A stretch of 64,000 bases of DNA from JADGGV01 sp035715725. Its GTDB lineage: Bacteria > Gemmatimonadota > Gemmatimonadetes > Longimicrobiales > RSA9. Made by a program: the position numbers and the translations under genes. The stretch covers positions 1 through 64,000 of the forward strand of contig DASTKT010000012.1 in NCBI GenBank assembly GCA_035715725.1, given 5' to 3'. Shown here one piece after another: positions 1 to 8,593 of this stretch; within the stretch, counting starts at the first letter, position 1, and the number at the start of each line of letters is the position of its first letter. The notes below the pieces were generated by a model, which was given only the letters and a program-made list of their open reading frames with translations, ran no database searches and was not told the DNA's origin.

Positions 1-48
<48 letters not shown>

Positions 49-79
49 ACTGCCTTCGAATGCCGCATCGTCGCCTTCG

Positions 80-823
80 TCATTGTGCGCTCGGGGTCAC
101 GGTGAACGCCTGGAACTCCGACATGCTGTCCGTCTTCGACCAGAGGCCGATCTTCCCGGCGACGGGCGCCGCCAGCGTGTAGTCGAGGAGGTGCCTGCCG
201 TCGAGGAACGCGGCGAGCGCGGTGCCGTGCACGGCGATCTTCAGCTCGTGCCAGGTGCCGAGCTCGAGCGGCACGTTCTCGGTGCCGCGCTTCACGAAGC
301 TGCGCTTGCCGTTGTTGAACGTCCACAGCACCACGTTGTCCTCGGTGCCGTTGAAGCGGACGGCCAGGTAGTCGCCGTTCGGCTTGACGTCGAAGAGGAT
401 GCCGGCGCAGCGGTCGAGCGTGCCGCCGATCATCTTGAACTTCACCGAGATCTCGCCGTTCCGGAAATCGTCGACGCCGCGGTAGACGGCGATCGGGTAG
501 TACGCGAACGCCTTGACGTTGTCGATGAACTCCTCGTGTCTCGAGCCGTAGATGGCGCGGGCCTTGTCGGCGAGGCCGCCGGCGGGCTGCCCCTTCTTCC
601 AGGCGCGGCCGTCGACGAACACGACCTTCGCGCCGTCGTCCTCGGTGACGACCCAGTTGCCGACCATCGGGAGGAACGCGCGCGGCTCGCGCCCCGGCTG
701 CTCCTTCGACAGGTCGGCGACGACGGTGCGCGCCGGCGGCGCGGCCTTCTGCGCCGCGGCGGGCGAGGCGAGCGCGCACGCGGCCAGGACGGTGACGGCG
801 AGCGGGCGGACGGATGGTCTCAC
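80..823 (-). CDS. Secreted DUF1080/LamG-like protein
   Basis: The protein has 247 residues. An N-terminal signal peptide (about residues 1-25, ending ASPAAAQ) is followed by a concanavalin-like beta-sandwich of the DUF1080 (3-keto-disaccharide hydrolase-like) kind, with motifs such as CAGILFDVKPNGDYLAVRFN and LGTWHELKIAVHG. The GTG start is chosen because GGAGG lies 8 nt upstream and the start overlaps the stop of the upstream permease gene as GTGA, implying coupling. A periplasmic or exported sugar-binding or glycoside-processing role is family inference; I see no catalytic residues I can name. It is the last gene of a three-gene ABC transporter operon, so its product may be a substrate or partner of that exporter. 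Confidence 0.8.
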   Translation of the reverse strand: MRPSVRPLAVTVLAACALASPAAAQKAAPPARTVVADLSKEQPGREPRAFLPMVGNWVVTEDDGAKVVFVDGRAWKKGQPAGGLADKARAIYGSRHEEFIDNVKAFAYYPIAVYRGVDDFRNGEISVKFKMIGGTLDRCAGILFDVKPNGDYLAVRFNGTEDNVVLWTFNNGKRSFVKRGTENVPLELGTWHELKIAVHGTALAAFLDGRHLLDYTLAAPVAGKIGLWSKTDSMSEFQAFTVTPSAQ

Positions 824-2250
824 GAGGCTACCTCCACGGGAGCGTTCACGGCATCGGTCCCGGCGGCGCGCCGGCGCGGCGCCCGCCGCGTCGCCCAGAA
901 CAGGAGCCCGACCAGCAGCGGCCAGGCGACGAAGAAGACGGGCACCGCGCCCGCCGGCCGGGCGGCGAGCGGGTAGCCCGGGTAGCCGCCAGGCTGGACC
1001 GCCGGCGGCGTGATCCCGGCCAGGCCGTAGATCACCTCCAGCACGATCGGCTCGGTGGTCGACCGGCTCATCTCGCGCCGGCCGCCCAGCTCGTACCACA
1101 CCTCGCCGTAGCGCGGGTCCGCCTCGAACAGGCCGGTCCGCCCGGCGGCGGCGTAGCGCACGTCCAGCGACGGCAGCACGCGCTCCAGCTTGCGCAGCAC
1201 GCCGCGGTCGAGGTCCTGGAGCCGCGGGTCCTCGGCGGCGAGGTGGACCGTGACGCGGAGCGGCGCGTGGATGCGTCGCAAGGCCGCCTCGTCGGCCGCG
1301 GAGAACGAGCCGCGCCGGTCCTCGCTCAGGTCCCAGCTCGCCCGGAGCGACGCCGCCGCCGCCACGACGCCCGCGGCCGCCAGCGCCAGCAGCGCCGTCT
1401 CCGCCCAGCGGCGGCGGGCGGGAGCGCCGGTGCGCAGCCAGATGCCGGCCAGCGTCACGCCGGCGGCGCCGAGCGCGGCGAGCACGAGCGCGGTGCCCAG
1501 CCGCAGCAGCCCCTGCTCGAAGGAGTGCAGCGCCGCGGACGGCGTGTACGCCGCGAGCCGCTGGAGGAGGCCGCCGCGGGCCGCGGCGACGAAGTCGAGC
1601 GCCCAGGTGCCGAGCGTGACGCCGAGGACGACGATGGCGGCGCCGGCCGCCGACTCCGCGACCGCGGCCGCCGCCGCCGAGAGGCCGATCGTGAGCCAGG
1701 CGCGCAGCGCGTGGCCGAGGACGAGATCGAGCGTCTCGCCGGCGTCGAGGTGGCCGCCGTACGACCGCCAGAGCGCGAGCGCGAGGATGCCGGGCACCCA
1801 GGCCACGACCCAGCCGAGGAGCAGCGCGAGCGCCTTGGCGCCGAGCAGGCTCCCCCGCCCCGCCGGCGCCTGGAGCAGCAGCTTCCACGCGCCGGTCGCC
1901 TTCTCGCCCGCCACCAGCCGGATCGCGACGAACGGGAGGAGCAGCATCGCCGCCAGGTCGTAGGCGCCGAGCGTCGGCACCAGGATGCCGTCCAGCGGCG
2001 AGACGCCCTGCGCCAGCGCCGCGGGCCCGCCGCCGGCGCCGCTCACCTCGGCGTACGCGCTCACGGCGGTGATGAACGCGTGCCCGACGAGCAGCCCCAC
2101 GAGCACGAGCATCAGCCAGTAGGCGCGGGACGCCGCCAGCTCGCGCAGCTCCTTGGAGAGGAGCACGGAGAGCGCGCCGCGGCCTGGCGATGCGCGCTCC
2201 ACGACCGCGCCGCCGGGCGCCGGCTCCGGCCCGCGCCTACGTGAGCGCAA
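820..2250 (-). CDS. ABC-2 permease with GldG-like tail
   Basis: This 476-residue integral membrane protein has about six hydrophobic segments in residues 35-290, in the ABC-2/GldF pattern. A further periplasmic part begins with WDLSEDRRGSFS, which resembles the start of the GldG auxiliary domain (usually D-LT-E-k-ySLS), and ends in one more membrane segment near residue 445. In many genomes GldF and GldG are separate; here a shortened GldG-like piece seems fused to the permease. The predicted start is TTG at 2250, with GAGGAGG about 6 nt upstream inside the ATPase gene, which it overlaps by 14 bp. It should pair with the neighbouring ATPase to export an unknown substrate. Confidence 0.85.
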   Translation of the reverse strand: MRSRRRGPEPAPGGAVVERASPGRGALSVLLSKELRELAASRAYWLMLVLVGLLVGHAFITAVSAYAEVSGAGGGPAALAQGVSPLDGILVPTLGAYDLAAMLLLPFVAIRLVAGEKATGAWKLLLQAPAGRGSLLGAKALALLLGWVVAWVPGILALALWRSYGGHLDAGETLDLVLGHALRAWLTIGLSAAAAAVAESAAGAAIVVLGVTLGTWALDFVAAARGGLLQRLAAYTPSAALHSFEQGLLRLGTALVLAALGAAGVTLAGIWLRTGAPARRRWAETALLALAAAGVVAAAASLRASWDLSEDRRGSFSAADEAALRRIHAPLRVTVHLAAEDPRLQDLDRGVLRKLERVLPSLDVRYAAAGRTGLFEADPRYGEVWYELGGRREMSRSTTEPIVLEVIYGLAGITPPAVQPGGYPGYPLAARPAGAVPVFFVAWPLLVGLLFWATRRAPRRRAAGTDAVNAPVEVAS

Positions 2251-2950
2251 GGAACACCTCCTCGAGCCCCGCGCCGGCGAGCCCCGCGCGCTCGCGCAGC
2301 TCGTCCAGCGTCCCCTCCCCCGCCACCCGCCCGGCGCTCAGCAGCACGAGCCGGTCGCACACGCGGGCGGCGTCGGCGAGCTGGTGGATCGAGAGGAAGA
2401 GCGTGCGCCCGCCGCCGGCGTGCCGGCGCAGCACGGTCGCGACGTCGCGCGTCTGGCGCAGGTCGAGGCCGTCGAACGGCTCGTCCAGCAGCAGGAGCGG
2501 CCGGGGCGAGAGGAGGCCGAGCGCCAGCAGCACGCGCTTGCGCTGCCCCTTCGACAGCTCGCCGACGCGCGCGCCGAGCAGCTCGCCGAGCCCGAGCTCC
2601 GCCTCGACCCGCGCCCGGGCGCCGGCGGCCGCGCCGTAGAGCCGCGCGAAGAAGCCGAGCAGCCACCCCACGCGCTGGTCCGGCCAGGGCGAGATGCCGT
2701 CCGGGACGTAGAAGAGGAGCTCCTTCCGCGCCGCGGGCGGCACCGCGGCGCCCCCCGACAGCACGACGCCCGCGTCCGCCGGCACGAGCCCGGCCAGACA
2801 CTCGAACAGCGTCGTCTTGCCGGAGCCGTTCGGGCCGATCAGCCCGAGCACCGCGCCGCGCGGGACGCTGAAGCTCGCGCCGTCCAGCGCGCGCGTGCGG
2901 CCGTAGCGCTTGGCGAGGCCGCGGACCTCGGCGAGAGCGGGTCGCGTCAT
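2237..2950 (-). CDS. ABC transporter ATP-binding protein
   Basis: This 237-residue cytosolic ATPase powers the adjacent permease. Walker A is GPNGSGKT (about residues 39-46), the signature is LSKGQ, Walker B is LLLLDEP, and the H-loop is SIHQ. The signature has K instead of the usual G (LSGGQ), a variant common in ABC-2/Gld-type exporters. The length is normal for a single nucleotide-binding domain. It is the first gene of the three-gene minus-strand operon. No clear Shine-Dalgarno precedes the ATG, so translation may be leaderless or the start could lie slightly elsewhere. Confidence 0.92.
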   Translation of the reverse strand: MTRPALAEVRGLAKRYGRTRALDGASFSVPRGAVLGLIGPNGSGKTTLFECLAGLVPADAGVVLSGGAAVPPAARKELLFYVPDGISPWPDQRVGWLLGFFARLYGAAAGARARVEAELGLGELLGARVGELSKGQRKRVLLALGLLSPRPLLLLDEPFDGLDLRQTRDVATVLRRHAGGGRTLFLSIHQLADAARVCDRLVLLSAGRVAGEGTLDELRERAGLAGAGLEEVFLALT

Positions 2951-3018
2951 GGCGGAGGCTCGGGGAACGGAACGGGACCGCGGAATCTAGCCGGGCGGGC
3001 GGGCGGCGTACAACCCGA

Positions 3019-3090
3019 GGGGGGAGTGGGGGAGTGGGGGAGTGAGGGATGGCGCGATCCCCCACTCCCCCGCTCCCCCACTCCTCCACT
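3019..3090. terminator. Long imperfect inverted repeat, likely terminator
   Basis: A G-rich arm built from repeats of gggggagtg (3019-3044) faces a C-rich arm (3059-3090) built from the complementary units, with a short spacer between them. The structure sits just after the aminopeptidase stop codon on the minus strand and before the ABC ATPase gene. A related C-rich block (ccgctcctccactcaccc) occurs at about 5230-5265 downstream of the VOC gene. Confidence 0.55.
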
Positions 3091-5084
3091 CACGGCCGAA
3101 GGCCGCTCCACACGTTGTTGGTCCGGTCCACGTCCGGCAGCCACTTCTCCGGGTCGATGGCGACGGCGCGCACCGCGCCCGCGACGCGCACCGTCCGGCG
3201 GCGCGCGCCGGCCAGCCACGGCTCGACGGGGAGCGTGATGCGCTGGGTGGCGCCGCCGGCCTTCGTGACGACGAGGAGCACGGGCATGGGCGCGAGGCCG
3301 CGGTCCTCGATGGTGATGGCGGTCGAGTCGCCGGCGGGCTCGACGCTCGCCACGGCCTGGTCGAGCGTCCAGGTGTCGTAGAACCACGGGCGCCAGAACC
3401 AGTCGAGGTCGCGGCCGGCGACGTCCTCGAACGTGTTCCAGAAGTCGAAGGGCGTGGGGTGCTTCTCGAGCCAGCGCCGGCCGTACTCGCGGTACGCCTT
3501 CAGGAACGTGGAGTCGCCGAGGATCCCCTGCAGCGCGTGCAGGATCAGCGACATCTTCTCGTAGCTGGCGACGCCGTACGCCGGAGAGTCGAGCGGGTAC
3601 TCGTCGCCGTGGCGCATCAGCTCGACCTCGCGGCCGAGGCGCGCGAGCCCGCCGTACGACTGCCGGGCAAGGTCGAAGCGGTCGTAGCCGTGGAAGAACT
3701 CCCGCATCGCCTCCGTCTGGTTGAAGCGCGTCAGCCCCTCGTCCTGCCAGCCGTGGCGCGTCTCGTTGGAGCCCACCTGCATCGGGAACCACATGTGCGC
3801 CGTCTCGTGGACGACGACGCTGTAGAGGCCCAGCGTGTCGCGCGGCCCGCCGACGCACGTGAGCATCGGGTACTCCATCCCGGAGCAGGACGTGACGCCG
3901 TCGATGGCCGTCATGCGCGGGTAGCGGTACGGCCAGAGGTAGCGGGACAGGAATTCGATCGAGTGCTGGAGGTAGCGCCCGGACTGGTCCCACGCCCAGG
4001 GGATCCGGCTCGGCCGGTAGAGCGTGTTGATGGAGGCGCTGTCGGGGCGGCCGTCGCCGTTCGCGTCGCCGACCACGGCGGTCGTCGCGTCCCACAGGTA
4101 CTGGTCGGAGGCAGCGAAGTCGAAGTCCCGCACGTTGTTGGCGCGGAAGCGCCAGGTCAGCTTGCCCGCCTCCCCCGGCGTCGTCGCCTTGCCGGCGCCG
4201 CGGTCCGCCGCCGCGACGACGTGCACGACCTGCCGCGTGCGCGAGGCCTGCGCCAGCCGCCGGCGCGTCGGCTCCGACAGCACCGCCTCCGGGTTCTGCA
4301 GCACGCCGGTCGACCCGATCAGCCAGCCGGCCGGCAACGTGAGGGCGACGTCGTAGTCCGCGTAGCCCATGTAGAACTCGGCGTTCGCCTCGTACTGGTC
4401 GGCCTGCCACCCGCCCAGGTCGTCGTAGACGGCCATCTGCGGGTACCAGTACGACACCATGAAGACCTCGCCGTCGGTCCCGCCGCGCGGCGCGCCGTCC
4501 GGCGTCACCGTGAACGACCACTCCAGCTCGAGGTCGACCGCGCCGCCCGGCGGCACCGGCTGGGGCGGGCGGATCCAGAGCACGGTGCCGTCGCGCTGCC
4601 ACGACGCCGAGTTCGCCTGCCGCGGCGCGGACTCCCGCTCCTCCTTCAGCTCCTGCCCCTGCGCCGCCACGCGCGCGAGGCGCATCCCATCCGTGATCGG
4701 CACCTCGCGGTTCCGCGTGGCGCCCGCCCGGAACAGGTCCTGGCGGACGTGGAGCGCGAGGAGTGGGAGCGTGTCCGGCGAGCGGTTCTCGTAGCGGATC
4801 GTCTCCCGCCCGGTCAGCGTCCGCGTCGCCGGGTCGAGCGACGCGTCGATGCGATAGCGCGCGTAGTTCGTCCAGTACCTCGGCCCCGGCGCGCCGGTGC
4901 GCGTGCGCGTGCCGCGCTGCACGGCGAGCGAGAACGCGGGCGTCTCGAGCACCGGGTACGGCCGCGGCCGCGGCGCGGAGTCCGGCGCCGTGCGGGTCTG
5001 TGCGCCGGCGCCGCCGGCGCCGCCGGCCATGAGGAGCGTGGCGAGGACGAGGGCCGCGGCCGGCCCGGGGATGCATCGGCGCAT
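3090..5084 (-). CDS. Secreted M1-family aminopeptidase
   Basis: The protein has 664 residues and a signal peptide (residues 1-30, AGGAGGAGAQ end). The gluzincin zinc motif is HETAHMWFPMQ, with His426 and His430, followed after a standard spacing by NETRHGWQDEG, whose Glu is the third ligand. The substrate-binding GxMEN-type loop appears as GMEYP at about 402-406. It should cleave N-terminal residues from peptides outside the cytoplasm. The ATG at 5084 is chosen over an upstream in-frame start because it begins the signal peptide and follows AAGGA. The gene stands alone between terminator-like repeats. Confidence 0.93.
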   Translation of the reverse strand: MRRCIPGPAAALVLATLLMAGGAGGAGAQTRTAPDSAPRPRPYPVLETPAFSLAVQRGTRTRTGAPGPRYWTNYARYRIDASLDPATRTLTGRETIRYENRSPDTLPLLALHVRQDLFRAGATRNREVPITDGMRLARVAAQGQELKEERESAPRQANSASWQRDGTVLWIRPPQPVPPGGAVDLELEWSFTVTPDGAPRGGTDGEVFMVSYWYPQMAVYDDLGGWQADQYEANAEFYMGYADYDVALTLPAGWLIGSTGVLQNPEAVLSEPTRRRLAQASRTRQVVHVVAAADRGAGKATTPGEAGKLTWRFRANNVRDFDFAASDQYLWDATTAVVGDANGDGRPDSASINTLYRPSRIPWAWDQSGRYLQHSIEFLSRYLWPYRYPRMTAIDGVTSCSGMEYPMLTCVGGPRDTLGLYSVVVHETAHMWFPMQVGSNETRHGWQDEGLTRFNQTEAMREFFHGYDRFDLARQSYGGLARLGREVELMRHGDEYPLDSPAYGVASYEKMSLILHALQGILGDSTFLKAYREYGRRWLEKHPTPFDFWNTFEDVAGRDLDWFWRPWFYDTWTLDQAVASVEPAGDSTAITIEDRGLAPMPVLLVVTKAGGATQRITLPVEPWLAGARRRTVRVAGAVRAVAIDPEKWLPDVDRTNNVWSGLRP

Positions 5085-5130
5085 TGGATCATCCTTTCGG
5101 CAAGAGCGGCAAGGTCCGGCGGGGTAGTTG

Positions 5131-5218
5131 CCGCTCCCGCTCCCGGGACGGCTTCGCGCCGGACCAGCCAACGGCTTGTGGACGCCGAAGCGCTTGGGTG
5201 TCCCGGGAGCGGGAGCGG
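5131..5218. repeat. Perfect 19-bp inverted repeat, 50-bp loop
   Basis: The left arm (5131-5149) and right arm (5200-5218) are exact reverse complements, reading ccgctcccgctcccgggac on the left. The 50-bp interior contains a second weaker complementarity (gcttcgcg versus gccgaagcgc). It lies between the VOC gene stop and the aminopeptidase start, both on the minus strand, so it could terminate the VOC transcript or be a small foldback repeat. Confidence 0.7.
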
Positions 5219-5279
5219 GAGACCGGGCGGAGCAGCAGTCCCCCGCTCCTCCACTCACCCGCTCTCCCCCTCGTAACGC

Positions 5280-6059
5280 CTACCGCTTCCGCTGGTGCGC
5301 GGCGAACGGCACGCCCTGCGGATCGACTCCCATGATGATCATGTCGCCGCCGGGCACCTCCATCGGGCCGTTGATGATCTGGCCGCCGGCCTCCGTCGTG
5401 GCGCGGGCGGCGGCCTCGATGTCGGGCACGCCGACGTAGAAGGTCCAGACCGGCGGTCCCGGCATCTCGGCCGGCTTGTCGTACATCGCGCCCATGGTCT
5501 GGCCGTCGAGCCCGAACATCTGGTAGATGCCCATCGGGCCCATGTCCATGGCCTCGGTCTCCTGCCAGCCGAACAGCTCGGAGTAGAAGCGGAACGCGGC
5601 CTCGTGGTCGGTCGTCGCCAGCTCGTCCCAGGAGACCTCGCCCGGCTTCGGCTCGGCCGCCGCGGCGGGCGCCACGCCCGTCGGCTGGAACGCGGCGAAG
5701 TGCGCGCCCTGCGGGTCCGTCATGATCGAGAACCGGCCCACGTTCGGGATGTCGGCGGGGCCCACCCACACCCTGGCGCCGAGCTCGCGGGCGCGCGCCG
5801 TCGTCGCGTTCGCGTCCGGCGTGGAGATGTAGCCCAGCCAGTACGGTCCGGCGCCGGCCGCCGTCGCCTCCGGCGGGAGCCGCATGACGCCGCCGATCGG
5901 CGTCTCGTTCGCGGTCCACATCGTGTACGGCCCCTTCTCGCTCTCGAACGTCGTGGTCCCCCATCCGACGACGCGCGTGTAGAACGCCACCGCGGCGTCG
6001 GGGTCGGTGGTCATCAGGTCGAACCAGACGAAGCGCCCCGGCACGGTCGAGTCGGCCAT
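5280..6059 (-). CDS. Two-domain VOC (glyoxalase-like) protein
   Basis: The protein has 259 residues and two tandem VOC modules. The first spans about residues 8-125 (starting GRFVWFDLMTTDPDAAVAFY) and the second about 135-257 (EVSWDELATTDHEAAFRFYS). This arrangement matches the CFP-30/27-kDa-antigen group of glyoxalase/bleomycin-resistance-like proteins, usually of unknown substrate. The start at 6059 follows CAGGAGG. It is transcribed divergently from the BamA-family gene. A metal-dependent lyase or dioxygenase activity cannot be asserted from sequence alone. Confidence 0.88.
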   Translation of the reverse strand: MADSTVPGRFVWFDLMTTDPDAAVAFYTRVVGWGTTTFESEKGPYTMWTANETPIGGVMRLPPEATAAGAGPYWLGYISTPDANATTARARELGARVWVGPADIPNVGRFSIMTDPQGAHFAAFQPTGVAPAAAAEPKPGEVSWDELATTDHEAAFRFYSELFGWQETEAMDMGPMGIYQMFGLDGQTMGAMYDKPAEMPGPPVWTFYVGVPDIEAAARATTEAGGQIINGPMEVPGGDMIIMGVDPQGVPFAAHQRKR

Positions 6060-6252
6060 CGCGGCCTCCTGTAGGTGGTTACGGCGGTGGTTTCGGGTCC
6101 GGCCCCGCGCGGGGCGCGGACCGGGACGAGGGCCGGCCGGGCCGGGCGGCGGCCGCCTGGGAGCGGCGCCGCGCCTGGCGCCATCCGCCAAAGCTGGTGT
6201 CGATCTTGCGGCTGGCGCCCTCGCCTATGCGGTCACCGACCCTGCGCGCAGC

Positions 6253-6321
6253 GCGTCTGCCCCGGCAGACGCCCCATGAATATAGGCGTGACGGCCGCCC
6301 CGCGAGGGCGGCCGTCACGCC
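6253..6321 (+). promoter_or_regulatory. Two tandem perfect hairpins upstream of bamA-like gene
   Basis: The first hairpin is 6253-6272 (9-bp stem gcgtctgcc, 2-nt loop, possibly 8 bp and 4 nt). The second is 6285-6321 (15-bp perfect stem ggcgtgacggccgcc, 7-nt loop ccgcgag). They lie between divergent genes, where a terminator is not expected. A TATAGG box-like stretch is at 6281-6286. They could be leader RNA structures, protein-binding palindromes, or part of an N-terminally extended reading frame. Confidence 0.5.
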
Positions 6322-6358
6322 CAGCGATACGGCCGTCGCGCTACGGCCGCCGCCCGCC

Positions 6359-8593
6359 TTGCCGCTGCCGCGCCTCGCCCTGGCGCTGGCGCTCGCCGCG
6401 GCGCTGCTGCTGCGGCCGTCCGCGCTGCACGCTCAGGCCGGCGCGCCCGACCGGCGCGAGCGCCCGCCGGTCTACAAGATCACGTTCAAGGGCAACGCGC
6501 ACGTGAGCGAGGATCTGTTCGACCAGAGCATCGCCACGCAGCCGACGCGCTGCCGCAGCATCTTCTACGCGCCGATCTGCCTGGTCAGCAGCGCGCCGGT
6601 CTTCAAGGAGCGCCACTTCCTCGACCGCGAGGAGCTGGCGCGGGACGCGCTGCGGATCCGCGTCATCTACTGGCGCTACGGCTACCGCCACGCCACGGTG
6701 CGCCCGGAGGTGAAGCCCCACAACGACGGCGTCGACATCACGTTCGTGATCGACGAGGGGCCGCCCACGATCCTGCGCGCGGTGCGCGTGACGCAGACCG
6801 ACTCGGTGCTGTCGCGGCGGGACATCCGGCGGGCGCGGCTCCCGCGCCGGGGGCGGCCGGTCGACCTGTTCCGCGTGGACACGGCGCGGACCGCGTTGCG
6901 CGACCGCCTCTGGGACCGCGGCTACGGCGACGGCGTGGTCACGGACACGGTCGTGCTTCGGGACTCCCTGAACGCCGCGCTCCTCGTGACGCTGGCCCCG
7001 GGGAAGCGCACGACGATCGACACGGTGGAGGTGCACGGCAACCGGGAGGTGACCGAGCGGACGGTGCGTCGCCTGGTGGACCTGCGGCCGGGGCAGCCCT
7101 ACCGCCGCACCGACGTGCTCGAGGCGCAGCGCCGGCTCTACCAGTCGGAGCTGTTCCGCCAGGCGGTGCTCACCGTGCCGGAGACGGCCGACTCCTCCAA
7201 GACGGTCATCGTCAGCGTGCGCGAGGCGCCGCTCACGAGCCTGCGCTTCGGCGCCGGCATGAACACGACGGAGTTCGGCCAGGTGCAGGCGACGGTGACG
7301 CGCTACAACTGGATCGGCACGGCGCGGCGGGTGGACCTCCAGGCCACGGTGGCCAACCTGCTGGCGCCACAGCTCTTCGATCAGGGGATCTTCGGCAGCG
7401 CGGTGCCCCGCGGTGTCAGTGGCGACGTGCGCGACGCCTACCTGCAGCCCACCTGGCTGTTCTCGCTCCAGGTCTCGCAGCCGTGGCTGTGGTCGACGCG
7501 CAACTCGCTCGCCGCCAGCATCTTCACGCAGCGGCGCAGCATCCCGGGGATCGTCATCGACCGCGGCTACGGCACGCAGGAGACGTTCACCCGCCGGCTG
7601 GCGCCGCGCACGGCGGCGAGCCTGACGTACCGCTTCGAGCAGACGCGCGTCGAGGCCGGCGAGCTGTACTTCTGCGTGAACTTCGGCATCTGCCGCCTCC
7701 CGCAGATCAACGCGCTGCGGGGCCGGCACCGGCTCTCGCCGCTCTGGCTGAACGTCACGGCCGACCGGGCGGACGACCCGCTGGCGCCGAGCACCGGCTA
7801 CACCGGGCACCTCGACGTCGAGCACGCCTCCGCGCTCACCGCGTCCGACTTCCGCTACAACCGCGCGGCGGGCGACTACGCCCGCTACGTGCGCGTCGGC
7901 AGCGGCGTGCTGGCCGCGCGCCTGCGCGCCGGCTGGATCCGCGCGCTCTCCAGCACGGCCGGCGCCGTCGGCGTCGATACGGGCACGGCCATCATCCATC
8001 CGCGCAAGCAGTTCTACGCCGGCGGCGCCCGCTCCGTGCGCGGCTACGGCGAGAACCAGCTCGGGCCCCGCGTGCTGACGGTCGACCCGGCGCAGCTCGT
8101 CGATCCGGACAACCCGGTGGCGGGGTTCCGCGCCTGCACGCCGGCCAGCGTCGCCGATGGGACGTGCGACCCGAACGTCGTGCCATCCACGCAGTTCCTG
8201 CCCCGCCCGCTCGGCGGGCAGCAGCTCATCGAGGGAAGCGTCGAGTACCGCATGCCGCTCGGGCAGACGCTGATCGGTGCCGTCTTCGTGGATGCCGGCA
8301 GCGTCTCGGACCCGAACCTGCGCCTGGCCTCGCCGAACCGCGTGAGCGCGGTCACGCCGGGCTTCGGCGTGCGCTACCACTCGCCGATCGGCCCGATCCG
8401 CATCGACCTCGGCGTGCGGCCGCTTCTCGTCGAGAACCTGACCGTGTACACGCAGGCACCGGACTCGAGCGGCGCGCTCCGCATCGTGCAATTGCAGACG
8501 CCGAAGCACTACGATCCGCTCGAGGGGCGCTCCGGCCTCGGCCGCCTCCTGGCCCGGCTCCAGCTCCACCTCGCGATCGGGGAGGCGTTCTGA
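6359..8593 (+). CDS. BamA/TamA-family outer-membrane protein
   Basis: With the TTG start used here the protein has 744 residues. A signal peptide (PLPRLALALALAAALLL...LHAQ) is followed by two to three POTRA-like repeats (about 30-290; for example VYKITFKGNAHVSEDLF and IDTVEVHGNREVTERTVRRL) and a C-terminal Omp85 beta-barrel with the late motif SVEYRMPLGQTLIGAVFVDAG. It should insert or translocate proteins at the outer membrane, working with the following TamB. The start is uncertain: in-frame GTG (6197) and ATG (6227) exist upstream, but they would place a perfect hairpin inside the coding region and none has a good ribosome site. Its stop overlaps the TamB start as TGATG. Confidence 0.88.
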   Translation: MPLPRLALALALAAALLLRPSALHAQAGAPDRRERPPVYKITFKGNAHVSEDLFDQSIATQPTRCRSIFYAPICLVSSAPVFKERHFLDREELARDALRIRVIYWRYGYRHATVRPEVKPHNDGVDITFVIDEGPPTILRAVRVTQTDSVLSRRDIRRARLPRRGRPVDLFRVDTARTALRDRLWDRGYGDGVVTDTVVLRDSLNAALLVTLAPGKRTTIDTVEVHGNREVTERTVRRLVDLRPGQPYRRTDVLEAQRRLYQSELFRQAVLTVPETADSSKTVIVSVREAPLTSLRFGAGMNTTEFGQVQATVTRYNWIGTARRVDLQATVANLLAPQLFDQGIFGSAVPRGVSGDVRDAYLQPTWLFSLQVSQPWLWSTRNSLAASIFTQRRSIPGIVIDRGYGTQETFTRRLAPRTAASLTYRFEQTRVEAGELYFCVNFGICRLPQINALRGRHRLSPLWLNVTADRADDPLAPSTGYTGHLDVEHASALTASDFRYNRAAGDYARYVRVGSGVLAARLRAGWIRALSSTAGAVGVDTGTAIIHPRKQFYAGGARSVRGYGENQLGPRVLTVDPAQLVDPDNPVAGFRACTPASVADGTCDPNVVPSTQFLPRPLGGQQLIEGSVEYRMPLGQTLIGAVFVDAGSVSDPNLRLASPNRVSAVTPGFGVRYHSPIGPIRIDLGVRPLLVENLTVYTQAPDSSGALRIVQLQTPKHYDPLEGRSGLGRLLARLQLHLAIGEAF

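Noticed and set aside
83..976. Plus-strand open frame opposite the DUF1080-like gene
   Set aside because: The composition is His/Arg/Val-rich antisense sequence with no domain; the minus strand carries a signal peptide and coherent beta-sandwich motifs.
6285..6321. Ordinary transcription terminator
   Set aside because: It lies between divergent genes, so no transcript is expected to end here; reported instead as a leader or regulatory structure of uncertain role.
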